A stretch of DNA of 64,000 nucleotides, taken from assembly GCF_004138325.1 (NCBI RefSeq), contig NZ_SBLB01000015.1:24992-88991 (forward strand). Direction: 5' to 3'. A model generated the notes under the pieces. That model was not told where the DNA came from. It made no database searches and saw only the letters and a list, made by a program, of their open reading frames with translations. The DNA is from Spirosoma sordidisoli. GTDB lineage: Bacteria > Bacteroidota > Bacteroidia > Cytophagales > Spirosomataceae. Numbering within the stretch: position 1 is the stretch's first letter; the number at the start of each line of letters is the position of its first letter. The position numbers and the translations under genes are program-made. Below, piece by piece: positions 9,185 to 18,429 of this stretch.

Positions 9185-9544
9185 GACGTACTGCAAGTTT
9201 ACGCAAACATGTACCCACAAGGCAAATCCAATCGTATACGCGTATAGGCCTGTCAGCTAAAAAACAACGCGTAACATTCTGGTAATGTTGACGCTACTGT
9301 ACGAAAAAAAAGTTGGTGTTTTTTTGCAACGCTGGCAGAGCCTCTGGGCGTATAGGATCTTTGACAGGGAAAGGTCGTTGATGATCAGATAAATAGCAAA
9401 TTATTTCAACAAAAAGGCTTTTTTGTTCAAAAAACACAGGGCAGATAAGATTGCTGGGCAAGCGAATAATTTTTTGCAAAAAGTTGTTGTATAGGGGAAG
9501 AAATCGCTTACTTTTCGGAATCACACGCTAATCCTATTCATCGT
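9185..9544. other. AT-rich spacer between divergent dnaB and phoH
   Basis: About 360 bases without a supported gene. It holds the divergent promoters. An imperfect inverted repeat lies at 9269-9294 (GCGTAACATT / AATGTTGACGC). The only frame in it, on the minus strand at 9294-9524, has no family resemblance. The sequence TACTTTTC at 9509-9516 is a near match to the -7 element and probably serves phoH. Confidence 0.5.
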
Positions 9545-10504
9545 TTGGTCGAAAAAGTTATCACCCTCGACAACATCTCGCTCATCGACTTTCTGGGCGT
9601 AGAGAACCACAACATCCGGGAAGTGGCTGCGGCCTTCCCGATGAGCAAAATCATTTCGCGCGGAAACGAAATTCGCATAAAAGGCACAACGCCCGAAATC
9701 AGCCGTATCAGTACTATTCTGGATTCGCTCATGGAACATTACCAGAAATACGGCAAAATCACCCACGAGAACGTTCAGAATTACATCAGCCATAGCGGTC
9801 AGCCCGTTAGTGGAGCCAGCGCACCAGTAGTGCCCGACGATGATGAAGTCATCGTATATGGGAACAAAGGCGTGGTGGTTCGGGCGCGTACCGACAACCA
9901 GAAACGACTGGTAGAGGCCGCCGAGAAACACGATCTGGTGTTTGCCATTGGGCCAGCCGGTACGGGTAAGACCTATACGGCGGTGGCTATTGCGGTGCGG
10001 GCGCTCAAGAACAAGGAAGTTAAGAAAATTATCATCACCCGGCCCGCCGTAGAAGCCGGTGAAAATCTGGGCTTTCTGCCGGGCGACCTGAAGGAGAAAA
10101 TCGACCCGTACCTGCGTCCGATCTATGATGCGCTCGACGATATGATTCCGGCCGAAAAGCTGAAATTTTACGAAGAGAACCGGATCATCGAAATTGCTCC
10201 GCTGGCCTACATGCGGGGGCGAACGCTGAATAATGCCTTCATTCTGCTTGACGAAGCGCAAAACACAACGTCGATGCAGATGAAGATGTTTCTGACGCGG
10301 ATGGGCCCAACCTCAAAAGCCATCATCACCGGCGACCGGTCGCAGATCGACTTGCCCAATAAGCAGAAGTCAGGACTAATCGAGTCGGTCGATATCTTAA
10401 AAAACATCAAGGGTATCGCCTTCGTTGAACTGGATGGCCGCGATGTGGTACGGCACCGGCTCGTTCGGGAAATTATTACAGCATATGATAAAGCTGGGCA
10501 ATAA
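9545..10504 (+). CDS. phoH: PhoH family ATPase
   Basis: A 319-residue PhoH-like (PhoH/PhoL) protein with a short N-terminal KH-like region (about residues 30-70) and a C-terminal P-loop ATPase. Walker A GPAGTGKTYTA starts near residue 136, and Walker B is ILLDEAQNTT near residue 237, followed by GDRSQIDLP. The family is linked to RNA handling and phosphate or stress responses; the precise role is unsettled. No ATG, GTG or CTG precedes the conserved N-terminus in frame, so translation seems to begin at TTG 9545. A -7-like TACTTTTC lies 29 bases upstream. Confidence 0.92.
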   Translation: MVEKVITLDNISLIDFLGVENHNIREVAAAFPMSKIISRGNEIRIKGTTPEISRISTILDSLMEHYQKYGKITHENVQNYISHSGQPVSGASAPVVPDDDEVIVYGNKGVVVRARTDNQKRLVEAAEKHDLVFAIGPAGTGKTYTAVAIAVRALKNKEVKKIIITRPAVEAGENLGFLPGDLKEKIDPYLRPIYDALDDMIPAEKLKFYEENRIIEIAPLAYMRGRTLNNAFILLDEAQNTTSMQMKMFLTRMGPTSKAIITGDRSQIDLPNKQKSGLIESVDILKNIKGIAFVELDGRDVVRHRLVREIITAYDKAGQ

Positions 10505-10517
10505 CTGCCAATCAGGC

Positions 10518-11861
10518 ATGTGGAGAACCGGGCGGCTTTGGCTGACCGGTTCTTTTGTGTGTTTACTGGCTGTATCCGGGCAGGCTCAGGTACCAGCCAC
10601 ACTTCTGGCCGAAGAGCCGGCGCCCAATCGCTGCGGGGTGGTTGAACATGAACGAATACTACAGCAGCGCCACCCCGGCCGGCTCCGGCAGCTCAACGAA
10701 TTGAACCGCCAGCTCGAGCTGGCGGCTGCGAACGGACGAATGCTGCGGGCTGCGGCCGATGATCAGGTTCTTCGGATTCCGGTCGTGGTACATGTCGTTC
10801 ACAGCACCGCTTCGAATGAGATTGGCGGACCAACGAATGTCAATATTTCTGACGAGCAAATCGTCTCGCAGATTCAGGTGCTGAACGAAGATTACCGGCG
10901 CAAATCGGGCACCAACGGTTTCAACACCAACCCGATAGGCGCCGATGCGAAGATCGAGTTTTTCCTGGCTGCGACCGACCCCAGCGGCAATCCGACAAAC
11001 GGCATAACGCGGCATTACTACCCACAAAAGACCTCGTTCAGCGTTGCCGACGGGTCGGGTGATGATATTCTGCTTTCGCAGATTGCCTACTGGCCCAGCG
11101 ATCGGTACCTGAATATCTGGGTTACCCGGGTGAACTCGTACCTGGGGTATACGCAGTTTCCGACCTCGGCGGATACGCTCAGCGGGTTGCCCTTCGATGC
11201 GAGTGAATTTACGGATGGGTCGATTATCGACTACCGCTACTTCGGGCGCCAGCTCGGTTCGGTTCGGGACCCTACTTACTCGCTCGGTCGGACTGCCACG
11301 CACGAGATAGGTCACTGGCTGGGGTTGATTCATACCTGGGGCGACGGGAATGGCTGCGCCGAAGATTACGTAGGTGATACGCCCCCCACGCTGGCCCCCA
11401 ACCAGACCCGGCAATGCCGCGAAACGTTTTCGAACTGCACGGGCCGGGGACCCACCCGCGACCAGACCGAGAACTACCTGGATTACTCGCCCGATGCCTG
11501 TATGAACCTGTTCACGGTTGGTCAGGTAGCCCGAATGCGTACCGTGCTGGCCCTTAGTCCCCGGCGGGCCCGCCTGATCCGGGCGGCCAATTCGCCCATT
11601 ACCGAATCAGAGTCACTGGCCGTTACGGTGTATCCGAATCCGACCCAGAGTGACCCGGCCGTTGAAGTGCGGCTGAAAGGAATACAGTCTTTTTCGGTCG
11701 ATCTGTTCGACGCCACTGGCAAGCACGTTCGTAACGTAAATTACACTGACTCGCCCAGCACGCTGGTATCGCTGCCGGTGAGTGGTCTGAAGTCCGGCAT
11801 GTACATTGTGCGCGTCAAAACCGCCGATGAAATAGTGAGCAAACGCCTGCTGTTACAATAA
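10518..11861 (+). CDS. Secreted M43-type zinc metalloprotease with T9SS sorting domain
   Basis: A 447-residue protein with a signal peptide (hydrophobic stretch LWLTGSFVCLLAVSGQA). The pappalysin-type zinc motif HEIGHWLGLIH is near residue 261, with a downstream NYLDYSPDACMNLFT that corresponds to the Met-turn. The last 80 residues (VYPNPTQ onward, ending GMYIVRVKTADEIVSKRLLLQ) form a type A C-terminal sorting domain, so the enzyme is exported by the type IX system and released or anchored at the surface. The frame extends to 10425 inside phoH; ATG 10518 gives a clean signal peptide, with ATG 10485 as an alternative. Confidence 0.88.
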   Translation: MWRTGRLWLTGSFVCLLAVSGQAQVPATLLAEEPAPNRCGVVEHERILQQRHPGRLRQLNELNRQLELAAANGRMLRAAADDQVLRIPVVVHVVHSTASNEIGGPTNVNISDEQIVSQIQVLNEDYRRKSGTNGFNTNPIGADAKIEFFLAATDPSGNPTNGITRHYYPQKTSFSVADGSGDDILLSQIAYWPSDRYLNIWVTRVNSYLGYTQFPTSADTLSGLPFDASEFTDGSIIDYRYFGRQLGSVRDPTYSLGRTATHEIGHWLGLIHTWGDGNGCAEDYVGDTPPTLAPNQTRQCRETFSNCTGRGPTRDQTENYLDYSPDACMNLFTVGQVARMRTVLALSPRRARLIRAANSPITESESLAVTVYPNPTQSDPAVEVRLKGIQSFSVDLFDATGKHVRNVNYTDSPSTLVSLPVSGLKSGMYIVRVKTADEIVSKRLLLQ

Positions 11862-11904
11862 AGAAGGTCTGGCCCATCGGCCCGCGACCTAATATATTGC
11901 TGCT

Positions 11905-12357
11905 ATGATACAAGTTCTGCCTATTTCCAGCCCGGCTGATCTCGATACTGCCTTTGCCATTCGACGAACAGTTTTTGTCGAAGAACAGCGCGTTTCTGCC
12001 CGGGAAGAGTACGATGAATATGAAGAGTCAAGCCGCCATTTTCTGGCCCGAATCGATGGGGTGCCGGGCGGTACGGCCCGCTGGCGTCGCACCTCGTATG
12101 GCGTTAAGATGGAGCGGTTTGCCGTGCTGAAAGAGTTTCGGCAACAGGGCGTAGGAAAAGCGCTCGTGCAGGCCGTTCTCGACGATGTCTTCAGCCAGCA
12201 GCCCGAACCTATCGAAAGCATCTATCTGCACGCTCAGTTGTCGGCTATGCCGCTCTACGCGGGTTTTGGCTTCGTTCCGGTGGGCCCCATGTTTGAGGAA
12301 GCCGGTATTCAGCATTATAAGATGGTACTGCCGGGTTCTGCTTACTCGAAGCAATGA
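11905..12357 (+). CDS. GNAT family N-acetyltransferase
   Basis: A 150-residue single-domain acetyltransferase that moves an acetyl group from acetyl-CoA to an amine. It has the N-terminal RRTVFVEEQRVS segment typical of ElaA/YjcF-like members. The acetyl-CoA pyrophosphate loop is RQQGVGKALV near residue 79. A C-terminal YAGFGFVPVGPMFEEAGIQHYKM follows. The substrate is unknown. Its last four bases (ATGA) overlap the comEC start, suggesting coupling. Confidence 0.9.
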   Translation: MIQVLPISSPADLDTAFAIRRTVFVEEQRVSAREEYDEYEESSRHFLARIDGVPGGTARWRRTSYGVKMERFAVLKEFRQQGVGKALVQAVLDDVFSQQPEPIESIYLHAQLSAMPLYAGFGFVPVGPMFEEAGIQHYKMVLPGSAYSKQ

Positions 12358-14498
12358 AAGGGTATCCGTTCGTTCGGTATGCGGCCGCGCTGGCAGCCGG
12401 GATCGTATTGTACGGACAATGGCCCAGCCTGATCTGGATACCCGCAGGCGCTGCAGTACTCGGCCTGGGCTTCTTCATCGGCTATTTTATTCGGTACAGA
12501 AACCAGGTAGTCAAACCCCTAGCGGCCGTGCAGGGGCTGGGCGGACTGCTGCTGCTGTTGGCGGCCGGCTGGTGCCTGACCTACGAGCGTACAGCCAGCA
12601 ACCGGCCCGACAACCTGCTTCACCTGACAGACACCCTGCAGGCCTATACGGGGGTAGTGACGGCCCAGCCCGAAGAGCGGGCGAAAACCTACCGGGTTGA
12701 ACTGGCCATTCGCCAGGGCCGCTGGCAAACCGGCTCCAACTCGGATCATCCGGCTACTGCCTGGCATCCGCTTAGCGGACGCGTCATCGTGTACATCGAT
12801 AAAGCCATTGGTCAGATTCCCCGGTACGGGGAGTTATGGCTGGTTAATGGCTCGCCCCGCTCCATCGACCCGCCACTGAATCCGGGCGAGTTCGATTACA
12901 AAAGGTATCTGCACTACCGAAATATCTACCATCAGCAGTATCTGCGGCCGTTCCAGCGGCAGTTGATCGGGTACGATCCACCATCCCGCATCACAACCTG
13001 GGCCACGTCGATAAACCGACTGGCCGATGCAATCATTACCCGGCAGGTCGGGAACCGGGCTGAGTACAGCATCGTAAATGCCATGATCCTGGGGGTACGT
13101 GACGATCTGGACCCGGCGCTATATCGAGCCTATTCGGCCGCCGGGGCAGTGCATATTCTGTCGGTATCGGGTCTGCATGTCGGGATTCTGTTTACGGTGC
13201 TGACCTACCTGCTCAGCTTTCTCATCAGGCGCCCCCGCGGTAAACTCATCATGGCGGTTGTGCAGCTGATTATCCTGTGGTTCTACGCCCTCGTAACCGG
13301 CCTGTCGCCCCCGGTTCTGCGCTCGGCCGGTATGTTCTCGATGCTGATCGTAGCCAATGCCCTCGGCCGTCAGCAGCAGTTGCTGAACACCATGGGGGCA
13401 TCGGCGTTTTTCATTCTTTGTTTTGACCCGTACGCCCTGTTTTCGGCGGGCTTCCAGCTGTCTAACCTGGCCGTAGCGGGTATCGGTTCCTGGCAGTCTA
13501 CGCTGTCGCAGGCGCTTACGTTCCGGTATCGGTTCCTGAATAAATTGTGGGAGCTGACGGCGGTAGCGCTGGTAGCCCAGCTGATTACCTTTCCGCTGGG
13601 GGTATTCTATTTTCATCAGTTTCCGACCTACTTTCTGCTGGCTAACCCGGCCGTTATGGGCTTATCGTTTTTGCTACTGCCCCTGGCCATGGCTACACTG
13701 GCGTTGGGCTGGGTACCGTATCTGAACGATCTGCTGGGCTGGCTGCTTCAGAAAACGGCCTGGCTACTTAACTGGGTGGTGGTGCAGACCGGTACGTTGC
13801 CCGGCGCTGTCTGGGATGGACTCTGGCTGTCAGCAGGCGGGATGTTGCTTACCTACGCGGTCATACTCGGGGCGGTGGCCCTGGTGCTGACCCGGCAGCG
13901 TGAGTATGCCTGGGCCACCTGCCTGGCTGCTTTTCTGCTGGGCGTCCTGATCGTCTGGGATGAGTATGAACAACGGCATCAGCAGACGCTGGCGGTTCAT
14001 TTTCTGCCGCACCGTACGGCCGTAAGCCTGACCGCCGGCCACAAAAGCCTGCTCCTGACCGATCTGGATACTTCGGATACCCGGTCGTATGACTTTTACC
14101 TGAAAAATACCTTTGGGCAGTGGGGCATCGGTCAGCTTAGCCTGCTCGACCTGCGTCAGTCCGGTGATTCCGCGCTGGCTGATTCGCCGATTCGGACCTT
14201 TTACCGACATCGGGATTATATGCTGTGCGTCTGGCAGGGAAAAACCATTATGCTGGTCAACAAACTCAATAGGTACACGCACTGGCGGTTACCAGCCGTC
14301 GTCGACTATTGTATCATCCGCCGGAATGCACTGCAGCACTGGGACGACCTGAAAGGTAGGATAGTAGCCCGGCATATTATTTTCGATGACTCCAACAAAA
14401 CCCCGCTGACCGATCGGCTGCTGGCCGAAGCGGATCAACGGGGGTTTGTCTGTTACTCGGTCCGGCAAATGGGTGCCTATGTGGCCGAGTTAAAGTAG
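12354..14498 (+). CDS. comEC: ComEC/Rec2-family DNA uptake channel protein
   Basis: A 714-residue polytopic membrane protein. An N-terminal DUF4131 part (residues 1-180) is followed by the competence domain (about 225-500) with the signature SVSGLHVGIL near residue 269 and many hydrophobic helices. In naturally transformable bacteria ComEC carries single-stranded DNA across the inner membrane. The C-terminal region (from about 540) occupies the place of the usual metallo-beta-lactamase domain, but I see no HxHxDH motif in it. It follows and overlaps the GNAT gene by 4 bases. Competence in this organism is not shown. Confidence 0.9.
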   Translation: MKGYPFVRYAAALAAGIVLYGQWPSLIWIPAGAAVLGLGFFIGYFIRYRNQVVKPLAAVQGLGGLLLLLAAGWCLTYERTASNRPDNLLHLTDTLQAYTGVVTAQPEERAKTYRVELAIRQGRWQTGSNSDHPATAWHPLSGRVIVYIDKAIGQIPRYGELWLVNGSPRSIDPPLNPGEFDYKRYLHYRNIYHQQYLRPFQRQLIGYDPPSRITTWATSINRLADAIITRQVGNRAEYSIVNAMILGVRDDLDPALYRAYSAAGAVHILSVSGLHVGILFTVLTYLLSFLIRRPRGKLIMAVVQLIILWFYALVTGLSPPVLRSAGMFSMLIVANALGRQQQLLNTMGASAFFILCFDPYALFSAGFQLSNLAVAGIGSWQSTLSQALTFRYRFLNKLWELTAVALVAQLITFPLGVFYFHQFPTYFLLANPAVMGLSFLLLPLAMATLALGWVPYLNDLLGWLLQKTAWLLNWVVVQTGTLPGAVWDGLWLSAGGMLLTYAVILGAVALVLTRQREYAWATCLAAFLLGVLIVWDEYEQRHQQTLAVHFLPHRTAVSLTAGHKSLLLTDLDTSDTRSYDFYLKNTFGQWGIGQLSLLDLRQSGDSALADSPIRTFYRHRDYMLCVWQGKTIMLVNKLNRYTHWRLPAVVDYCIIRRNALQHWDDLKGRIVARHIIFDDSNKTPLTDRLLAEADQRGFVCYSVRQMGAYVAELK

Positions 14499-14500
14499 GG

Positions 14501-15037
14501 TTACTGCCTGGGCGACCCGGTTGAGTCGGGTCGGACGGCTGTACTTTTGGGGGCCGGTGGCCGGAAACCGCCGACCTCTTTCTGCATCGATTCTTTTTTA
14601 GCCTGATAGGTTGTCCACTGTTCGGGCGTCAGTAAGCCTTTGAGCTTATCTTCTTTCTCCTCGTTCAGCATCAGCATCATGTCCTGGATCTGCTTTCGGG
14701 TGTCTGCAGTCGGCTGGGTTCCCGTGCCAACAATATCCTTGATGGCGTCCTGCTGAATATCGGCGTACTCATTGTTGAGCTTCTTGACGGCCTTGGCCTG
14801 TTCTTTGTCGAGGCCCAGATTCTCTTTCAGCCATTTGGTTTCCTTATTGGCTATATCGCCCGCAATGTTCGGGATCTGGGGCCGCGAGGGGCCGCTGGCC
14901 TGGGGCGTCATGCCCCGACCCATACCACCCCGACCCATGCCGTAACCAGAACCGGGGTAATACTGACTATAGCCGGCGCTAATGAAGAGGCAGTTCAGGG
15001 CCACCAGGGCAGTGAAAAAACGTGCCGTTGGGTTCAT
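14501..15037 (-). CDS. Periplasmic Spy/CpxP-like small protein
   Basis: A 178-residue protein with a signal peptide (RFFTALVALNCLFISAGYSQ) followed by a Gly/Met/Arg-rich stretch (GSGYGMGRGGMGRGM). The remainder is a charged helical region ending in LNEEKEDKLKGLLTPEQWTTYQ, the LTPEQ-type motif of Spy/CpxP and related periplasmic chaperone-like proteins. It has a proline-rich tail. Role in envelope stress is inferred from the motif only. It is convergent with comEC, whose stop is 2 bases away, and no terminator separates the two. Confidence 0.7.
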   Translation of the reverse strand: MNPTARFFTALVALNCLFISAGYSQYYPGSGYGMGRGGMGRGMTPQASGPSRPQIPNIAGDIANKETKWLKENLGLDKEQAKAVKKLNNEYADIQQDAIKDIVGTGTQPTADTRKQIQDMMLMLNEEKEDKLKGLLTPEQWTTYQAKKESMQKEVGGFRPPAPKSTAVRPDSTGSPRQ

Positions 15038-15185
15038 AAATCGATTGCTGTTTAGTTCTTACCGAAATGAGAGTGCGAAGTACGGTAAAATTAGGCTGAA
15101 CGCATCAGAAACGGACTAAAGATGAGTTGAAATACGGCCCCGTAATCGTAAAACTTTTCAGTCGTACAGACCGTTAGCTAAGTAT

Positions 15186-15866
15186 ATGGAAACGCTAGAA
15201 AAAATCCGTAAGGCGTACACCGAGTACGTTCTTGAAAACGGAAAACAACCCACCTCCGTCTTCCAGTTTGCTAAAAAACTGAAACTGGCCGAAACCGATT
15301 TTTACAACTATTACGCATCGTTCGACGCCATCGAAGCCGACGTTTGGCTGGCATTTTTTCAGGATGCAAAGGCTACTGTCGAAGCCGATGATACCTATCA
15401 GGGTTACTCGGTTCGGGAAAAGCTGCTGGCCTTTTACTACACCTGGATCGAGCTGTTGAAAGCACAGCGTAGTTTCGTCACCTACAGCTATGCCCGGTTG
15501 CGGGAAGAAGGCGCGGCCGCATCGCCGATTGCCAAAGCCCGTATGCGGAGCAGTCAGCTAAAGACCAGCAGCCGCGTACTGCAGCCGTTTCGCGAAGCCT
15601 TCTTTGACTACGCCCGCGACCTGCTGGCCGAGGGGCGTGAAAGTAAGGAGGTGGAGCCTCGTCCGTTTGTGACGGACCGTTACCCCAACGCCCTCTGGTC
15701 ACAGACGCTGTTTCTGCTCGACTTCTGGGTGCGCGACGTGAGCCGGAATTTCGAAAAAACCGATACTGCCATCGAGAAAGCCGTCAACACCGCTTTCGAC
15801 CTGATTGGCCGTTCTCCACTGGATACTCTATTCGATTTTGCCAAGTTTATCTATCAAAATAAATGA
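15186..15866 (+). CDS. TetR/AcrR-family transcriptional regulator
   Basis: A 226-residue protein with a TetR-type DNA-binding N-terminus of about 50 residues (the helix pair around TSVFQFAKKLKLAETDFYNYY) and a long helical C-terminal domain with FYYTWIELLKAQRSFVTYSYARL. It lies about 80 bases upstream of the ABC1/UbiB-like kinase gene on the same strand, an arrangement I take as a functional pair. The stop codon sits in AAATGAGTGAA, which resembles the units of the intergenic repeats elsewhere in the window. Confidence 0.75.
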   Translation: METLEKIRKAYTEYVLENGKQPTSVFQFAKKLKLAETDFYNYYASFDAIEADVWLAFFQDAKATVEADDTYQGYSVREKLLAFYYTWIELLKAQRSFVTYSYARLREEGAAASPIAKARMRSSQLKTSSRVLQPFREAFFDYARDLLAEGRESKEVEPRPFVTDRYPNALWSQTLFLLDFWVRDVSRNFEKTDTAIEKAVNTAFDLIGRSPLDTLFDFAKFIYQNK

Positions 15867-15944
15867 GTGAAGGGGTGGGCGAGGTGAGGAGGGCCTGTGT
15901 AGCAGGTACTCTTTTGCTTGTCCATGTTTTCGCTCTTTGAGCGC

Positions 15945-17273
15945 ATGAAAACTCAGAACTCCGTTCCGACGACCAAAGTTGCCCGCGCCAGTCAGTTTGT
16001 AAAAGCAGGCGTGAAGGTCGGTGGCAATTACATTAAGCATTACAGCAAAAAACTACTCGATCCGGAGCTGTCGAAAGAAGAGCTGCACAAGGATAATGCG
16101 GCCGATATCTACGACGCGCTGAGTGAACTGAAAGGATCGGCCCTGAAAATGGCGCAGATGCTTAGTATGGACCGGGGCCTGCTGCCGGTGGCTTATTCCG
16201 ATAAGTTCACCATGGCCCAGTACTCGGCTCCCCCTTTGTCGGGACCGCTGGTGGTGAAGACCTTCCGGACTTATTTCGGCAAATCGCCCAACGAACTGTT
16301 CGACAAATTCGATATCAACTCGGTCAATGCCGCCAGTATCGGGCAGGTCCACCAGGCCTGGAAAGCGGGTAAGAAACTGGCCGTAAAGGTTCAGTATCCG
16401 GGCGTGGCCGATTCGGTTAGTTCGGATCTTAAAATTGCCAAGCCGCTGGCCGTTCGGCTGCTGAACCTCGATGAGCGGCAGATTGACCGGTACATGGGCG
16501 AGGTGGAAAGCAAACTCCTCGAAGAAACGGACTACGACCTGGAGCTGCGACGGAGCATCGAAATTTCGGAAGCCTGCGCTCACATCGACGGACTGGTATT
16601 CCCGACCTATTACCCCGAGTTATCGAGCAAGCGGATTCTGACCATGGACTGGTTGGACGGGCAACACCTGAAAGAGTTTCTGGCTACCAAACCCTCGCAG
16701 GAGGCCAGAGACCGCATCGGGCAGCTCTTGTGGGATTTCTACGATCACCAGATCCATACGCTCCGGCAGGTGCATGCCGATCCGCATCCCGGCAACTTCC
16801 TGATGCGGGCCGATGGCACGCTGGGAGTGATCGACTTTGGCTGCGTAAAGGTCATCCCAGACTACTACTACGATAATTATTTCCGGCTGATCAACCCCGA
16901 TACCATCAAAGACCAGGCACTGACCGAGCAGATCTTCACCAACCTGGAGTTTCTGGTGGCGCAGGACTCGCCCAAAGACCGTCGGTTTTTCTCGGATCTG
17001 TTCGTGCAGATGATCGAGATGCTGGGCGCGCCTTTCGCCGTCGATGAATTCGATTTTGGTGATGATGCGTACTTCAACAAAGTATACGCCTTTGCGGATG
17101 AGTTGTCGAAACTCGAAGAGCTTCGTTCGTCGAAAGTGGTCCGTGGCTCGCAGGACGGTCTGTATGTAAACCGGACTTACTATGGTCTGTACGCCATGCT
17201 GAACGAGCTGAAAGCCCGCGTCCGGACCACAAAACCGGAATGGCTGCGGTCGCAGCAGGTTGCATCGGTATAA
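15945..17273 (+). CDS. ABC1/AarF/UbiB-family atypical kinase
   Basis: About 442 residues of the ABC1 atypical kinase family. It has the Ala-rich nucleotide loop replacement (GSALKMAQMLSMD), the VNAASIGQVHQA segment, lysine in KLAVKVQYPG, the catalytic HADPHPGNFL and metal-binding VIDFGC. In proteobacteria UbiB supports ubiquinone synthesis; Bacteroidota use menaquinone, so a general isoprenoid-lipid role is more likely here. The frame reaches TTG 15918 and ATG 15924, but I prefer ATG 15945 (MKTQNSVPTTKVARASQF), where similarity should begin. It follows the TetR gene. Confidence 0.9.
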   Translation: MKTQNSVPTTKVARASQFVKAGVKVGGNYIKHYSKKLLDPELSKEELHKDNAADIYDALSELKGSALKMAQMLSMDRGLLPVAYSDKFTMAQYSAPPLSGPLVVKTFRTYFGKSPNELFDKFDINSVNAASIGQVHQAWKAGKKLAVKVQYPGVADSVSSDLKIAKPLAVRLLNLDERQIDRYMGEVESKLLEETDYDLELRRSIEISEACAHIDGLVFPTYYPELSSKRILTMDWLDGQHLKEFLATKPSQEARDRIGQLLWDFYDHQIHTLRQVHADPHPGNFLMRADGTLGVIDFGCVKVIPDYYYDNYFRLINPDTIKDQALTEQIFTNLEFLVAQDSPKDRRFFSDLFVQMIEMLGAPFAVDEFDFGDDAYFNKVYAFADELSKLEELRSSKVVRGSQDGLYVNRTYYGLYAMLNELKARVRTTKPEWLRSQQVASV

Positions 17274-17290
17274 AGCTAACGGCTCCGGGA

Positions 17291-17327
17291 AAAGGTCGCT
17301 GACAGTTTGTTGGCGACTTTGTTGTTA
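17291..17327 (+). terminator. Possible terminator after ABC1 kinase gene
   Basis: AAAGGTCGC and GCGACTTT can pair (one bulge) across a short loop and are followed by TTTGTTGTT, 18 bases after the stop codon. Confidence 0.45.
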
Positions 17328-17502
17328 TGGGCGATGCTTAATAACGAAAAGAGGTTATCCAGATAAGGTTATCTTACAGATGGGTCTTGTTAACACCGGC
17401 AGTAGACGAAAGAACTACCGGAGCAGCAAGCAAATCCTGGTTTTCCCCGAGGTTTCGACAGGGTCTATTGATTTCCAGAGGGCAGGTCACACGATAGGTA
17501 CA

Positions 17503-17534
17503 AAAAGCCAGCGTTTTTCAAGGCGCTGGCTTTT
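17503..17534 (-). terminator. Rho-independent terminator after glycerophosphodiesterase gene
   Basis: A perfect 11-base inverted repeat (AAAAGCCAGCG / CGCTGGCTTTT) with a 10-base loop. On the minus strand it ends in a T5 run, 29 bases past the stop of the gene at 17563. Confidence 0.7.
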
Positions 17535-17562
17535 GGAATGGCAGGTAGTTTTGCCTGTCGAC

Positions 17563-18420
17563 TCAAAACAAATTCGGGTAATCCGTAATGATGCCATCTA
17601 CGCCTAACCCCGTCAGCGCGTCGATTTCAGGCTTGGTGTTTACTGTCCACGGAATAATCTTCAGGCCCTGCTCGTGGCAGGCTTTCACTAACTCGGCGGT
17701 AACGGTTTTGTAGTAGGGGCTGTAGATGGCCGGTTTGAAACCCAGCGTTTGCAGGTTCTCAGCCAGCGTTTTGGGGTTGGCCGTCAGGTGGGCCAGTACC
17801 ACATTGGGGTGTTGCTCATGCAGCAGCTGCAGCGGCCGCACATCGAACGACTGAATATTGAACCGGTTACCCAGCTTCCGGCTGTTAATCACGTCCATCG
17901 CCAGCTTCACAAACTCGGCTGGGGCCGGGTGATAGGTGCCGTCGGTTTGTGGACTGCATTTGATTTCGATGTTGTAGCGCGGCTGCGGCATTCTCTTCGC
18001 CCGGGCATACACCTCCACCGAATCAATCAACTCACCAAGCAGCGGTTTGTAGGCGGCCTGTTTTTGCTGTTGCGGAAAGAGCGGGTGCGGCTTGCGACCC
18101 ACGTCGTAGCGTTTAATCTCATCGTAGGTCATCTGGTACAGGTTCAGCGACTTTTCTTCGGACTTTGTTACAGGCGAACCGTCGGGTTTGGTGGCAATGT
18201 CCGACACCATGTAGGTATCATGCGAAACGACCACCTGCTTGTCTTTCGAGATGACGATGTCGAGTTCGAGTGTGGTTACGCCGAGGTCGAGGGCCTTTTT
18301 CATGGCCGCAACCGTGTTTTCAGGCATAAGACCCCGGCACCCCCGGTGACCTTGGCGGTCGAGCCTGGGCTGGGCGAACGTAAGAATTGGGAGAAGGAGA
18401 AAAATGAAATATTTTGTCAT
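17563..18420 (-). CDS. Secreted glycerophosphodiester phosphodiesterase
   Basis: A 285-residue enzyme with a signal peptide (FIFLLLPILTFAQ) that hydrolyses glycerophosphodiesters to glycerol-3-phosphate and an alcohol. The GDPD signature begins with QGHRGCRGLMPENTVAAM near residue 23. The Glu-Asp pair is in TLELDIVISKDKQVVVSHD, and the later conserved lines IEIKCSP and IIPWTVNTKPE complete the TIM barrel. It acts in the periplasm to recover phosphate and glycerol from lipid breakdown. It stands alone on the minus strand between a terminator and an intergenic repeat element. Confidence 0.93.
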   Translation of the reverse strand: MTKYFIFLLLPILTFAQPRLDRQGHRGCRGLMPENTVAAMKKALDLGVTTLELDIVISKDKQVVVSHDTYMVSDIATKPDGSPVTKSEEKSLNLYQMTYDEIKRYDVGRKPHPLFPQQQKQAAYKPLLGELIDSVEVYARAKRMPQPRYNIEIKCSPQTDGTYHPAPAEFVKLAMDVINSRKLGNRFNIQSFDVRPLQLLHEQHPNVVLAHLTANPKTLAENLQTLGFKPAIYSPYYKTVTAELVKACHEQGLKIIPWTVNTKPEIDALTGLGVDGIITDYPNLF

Positions 18421-18429
18421 CAGTTAGTT

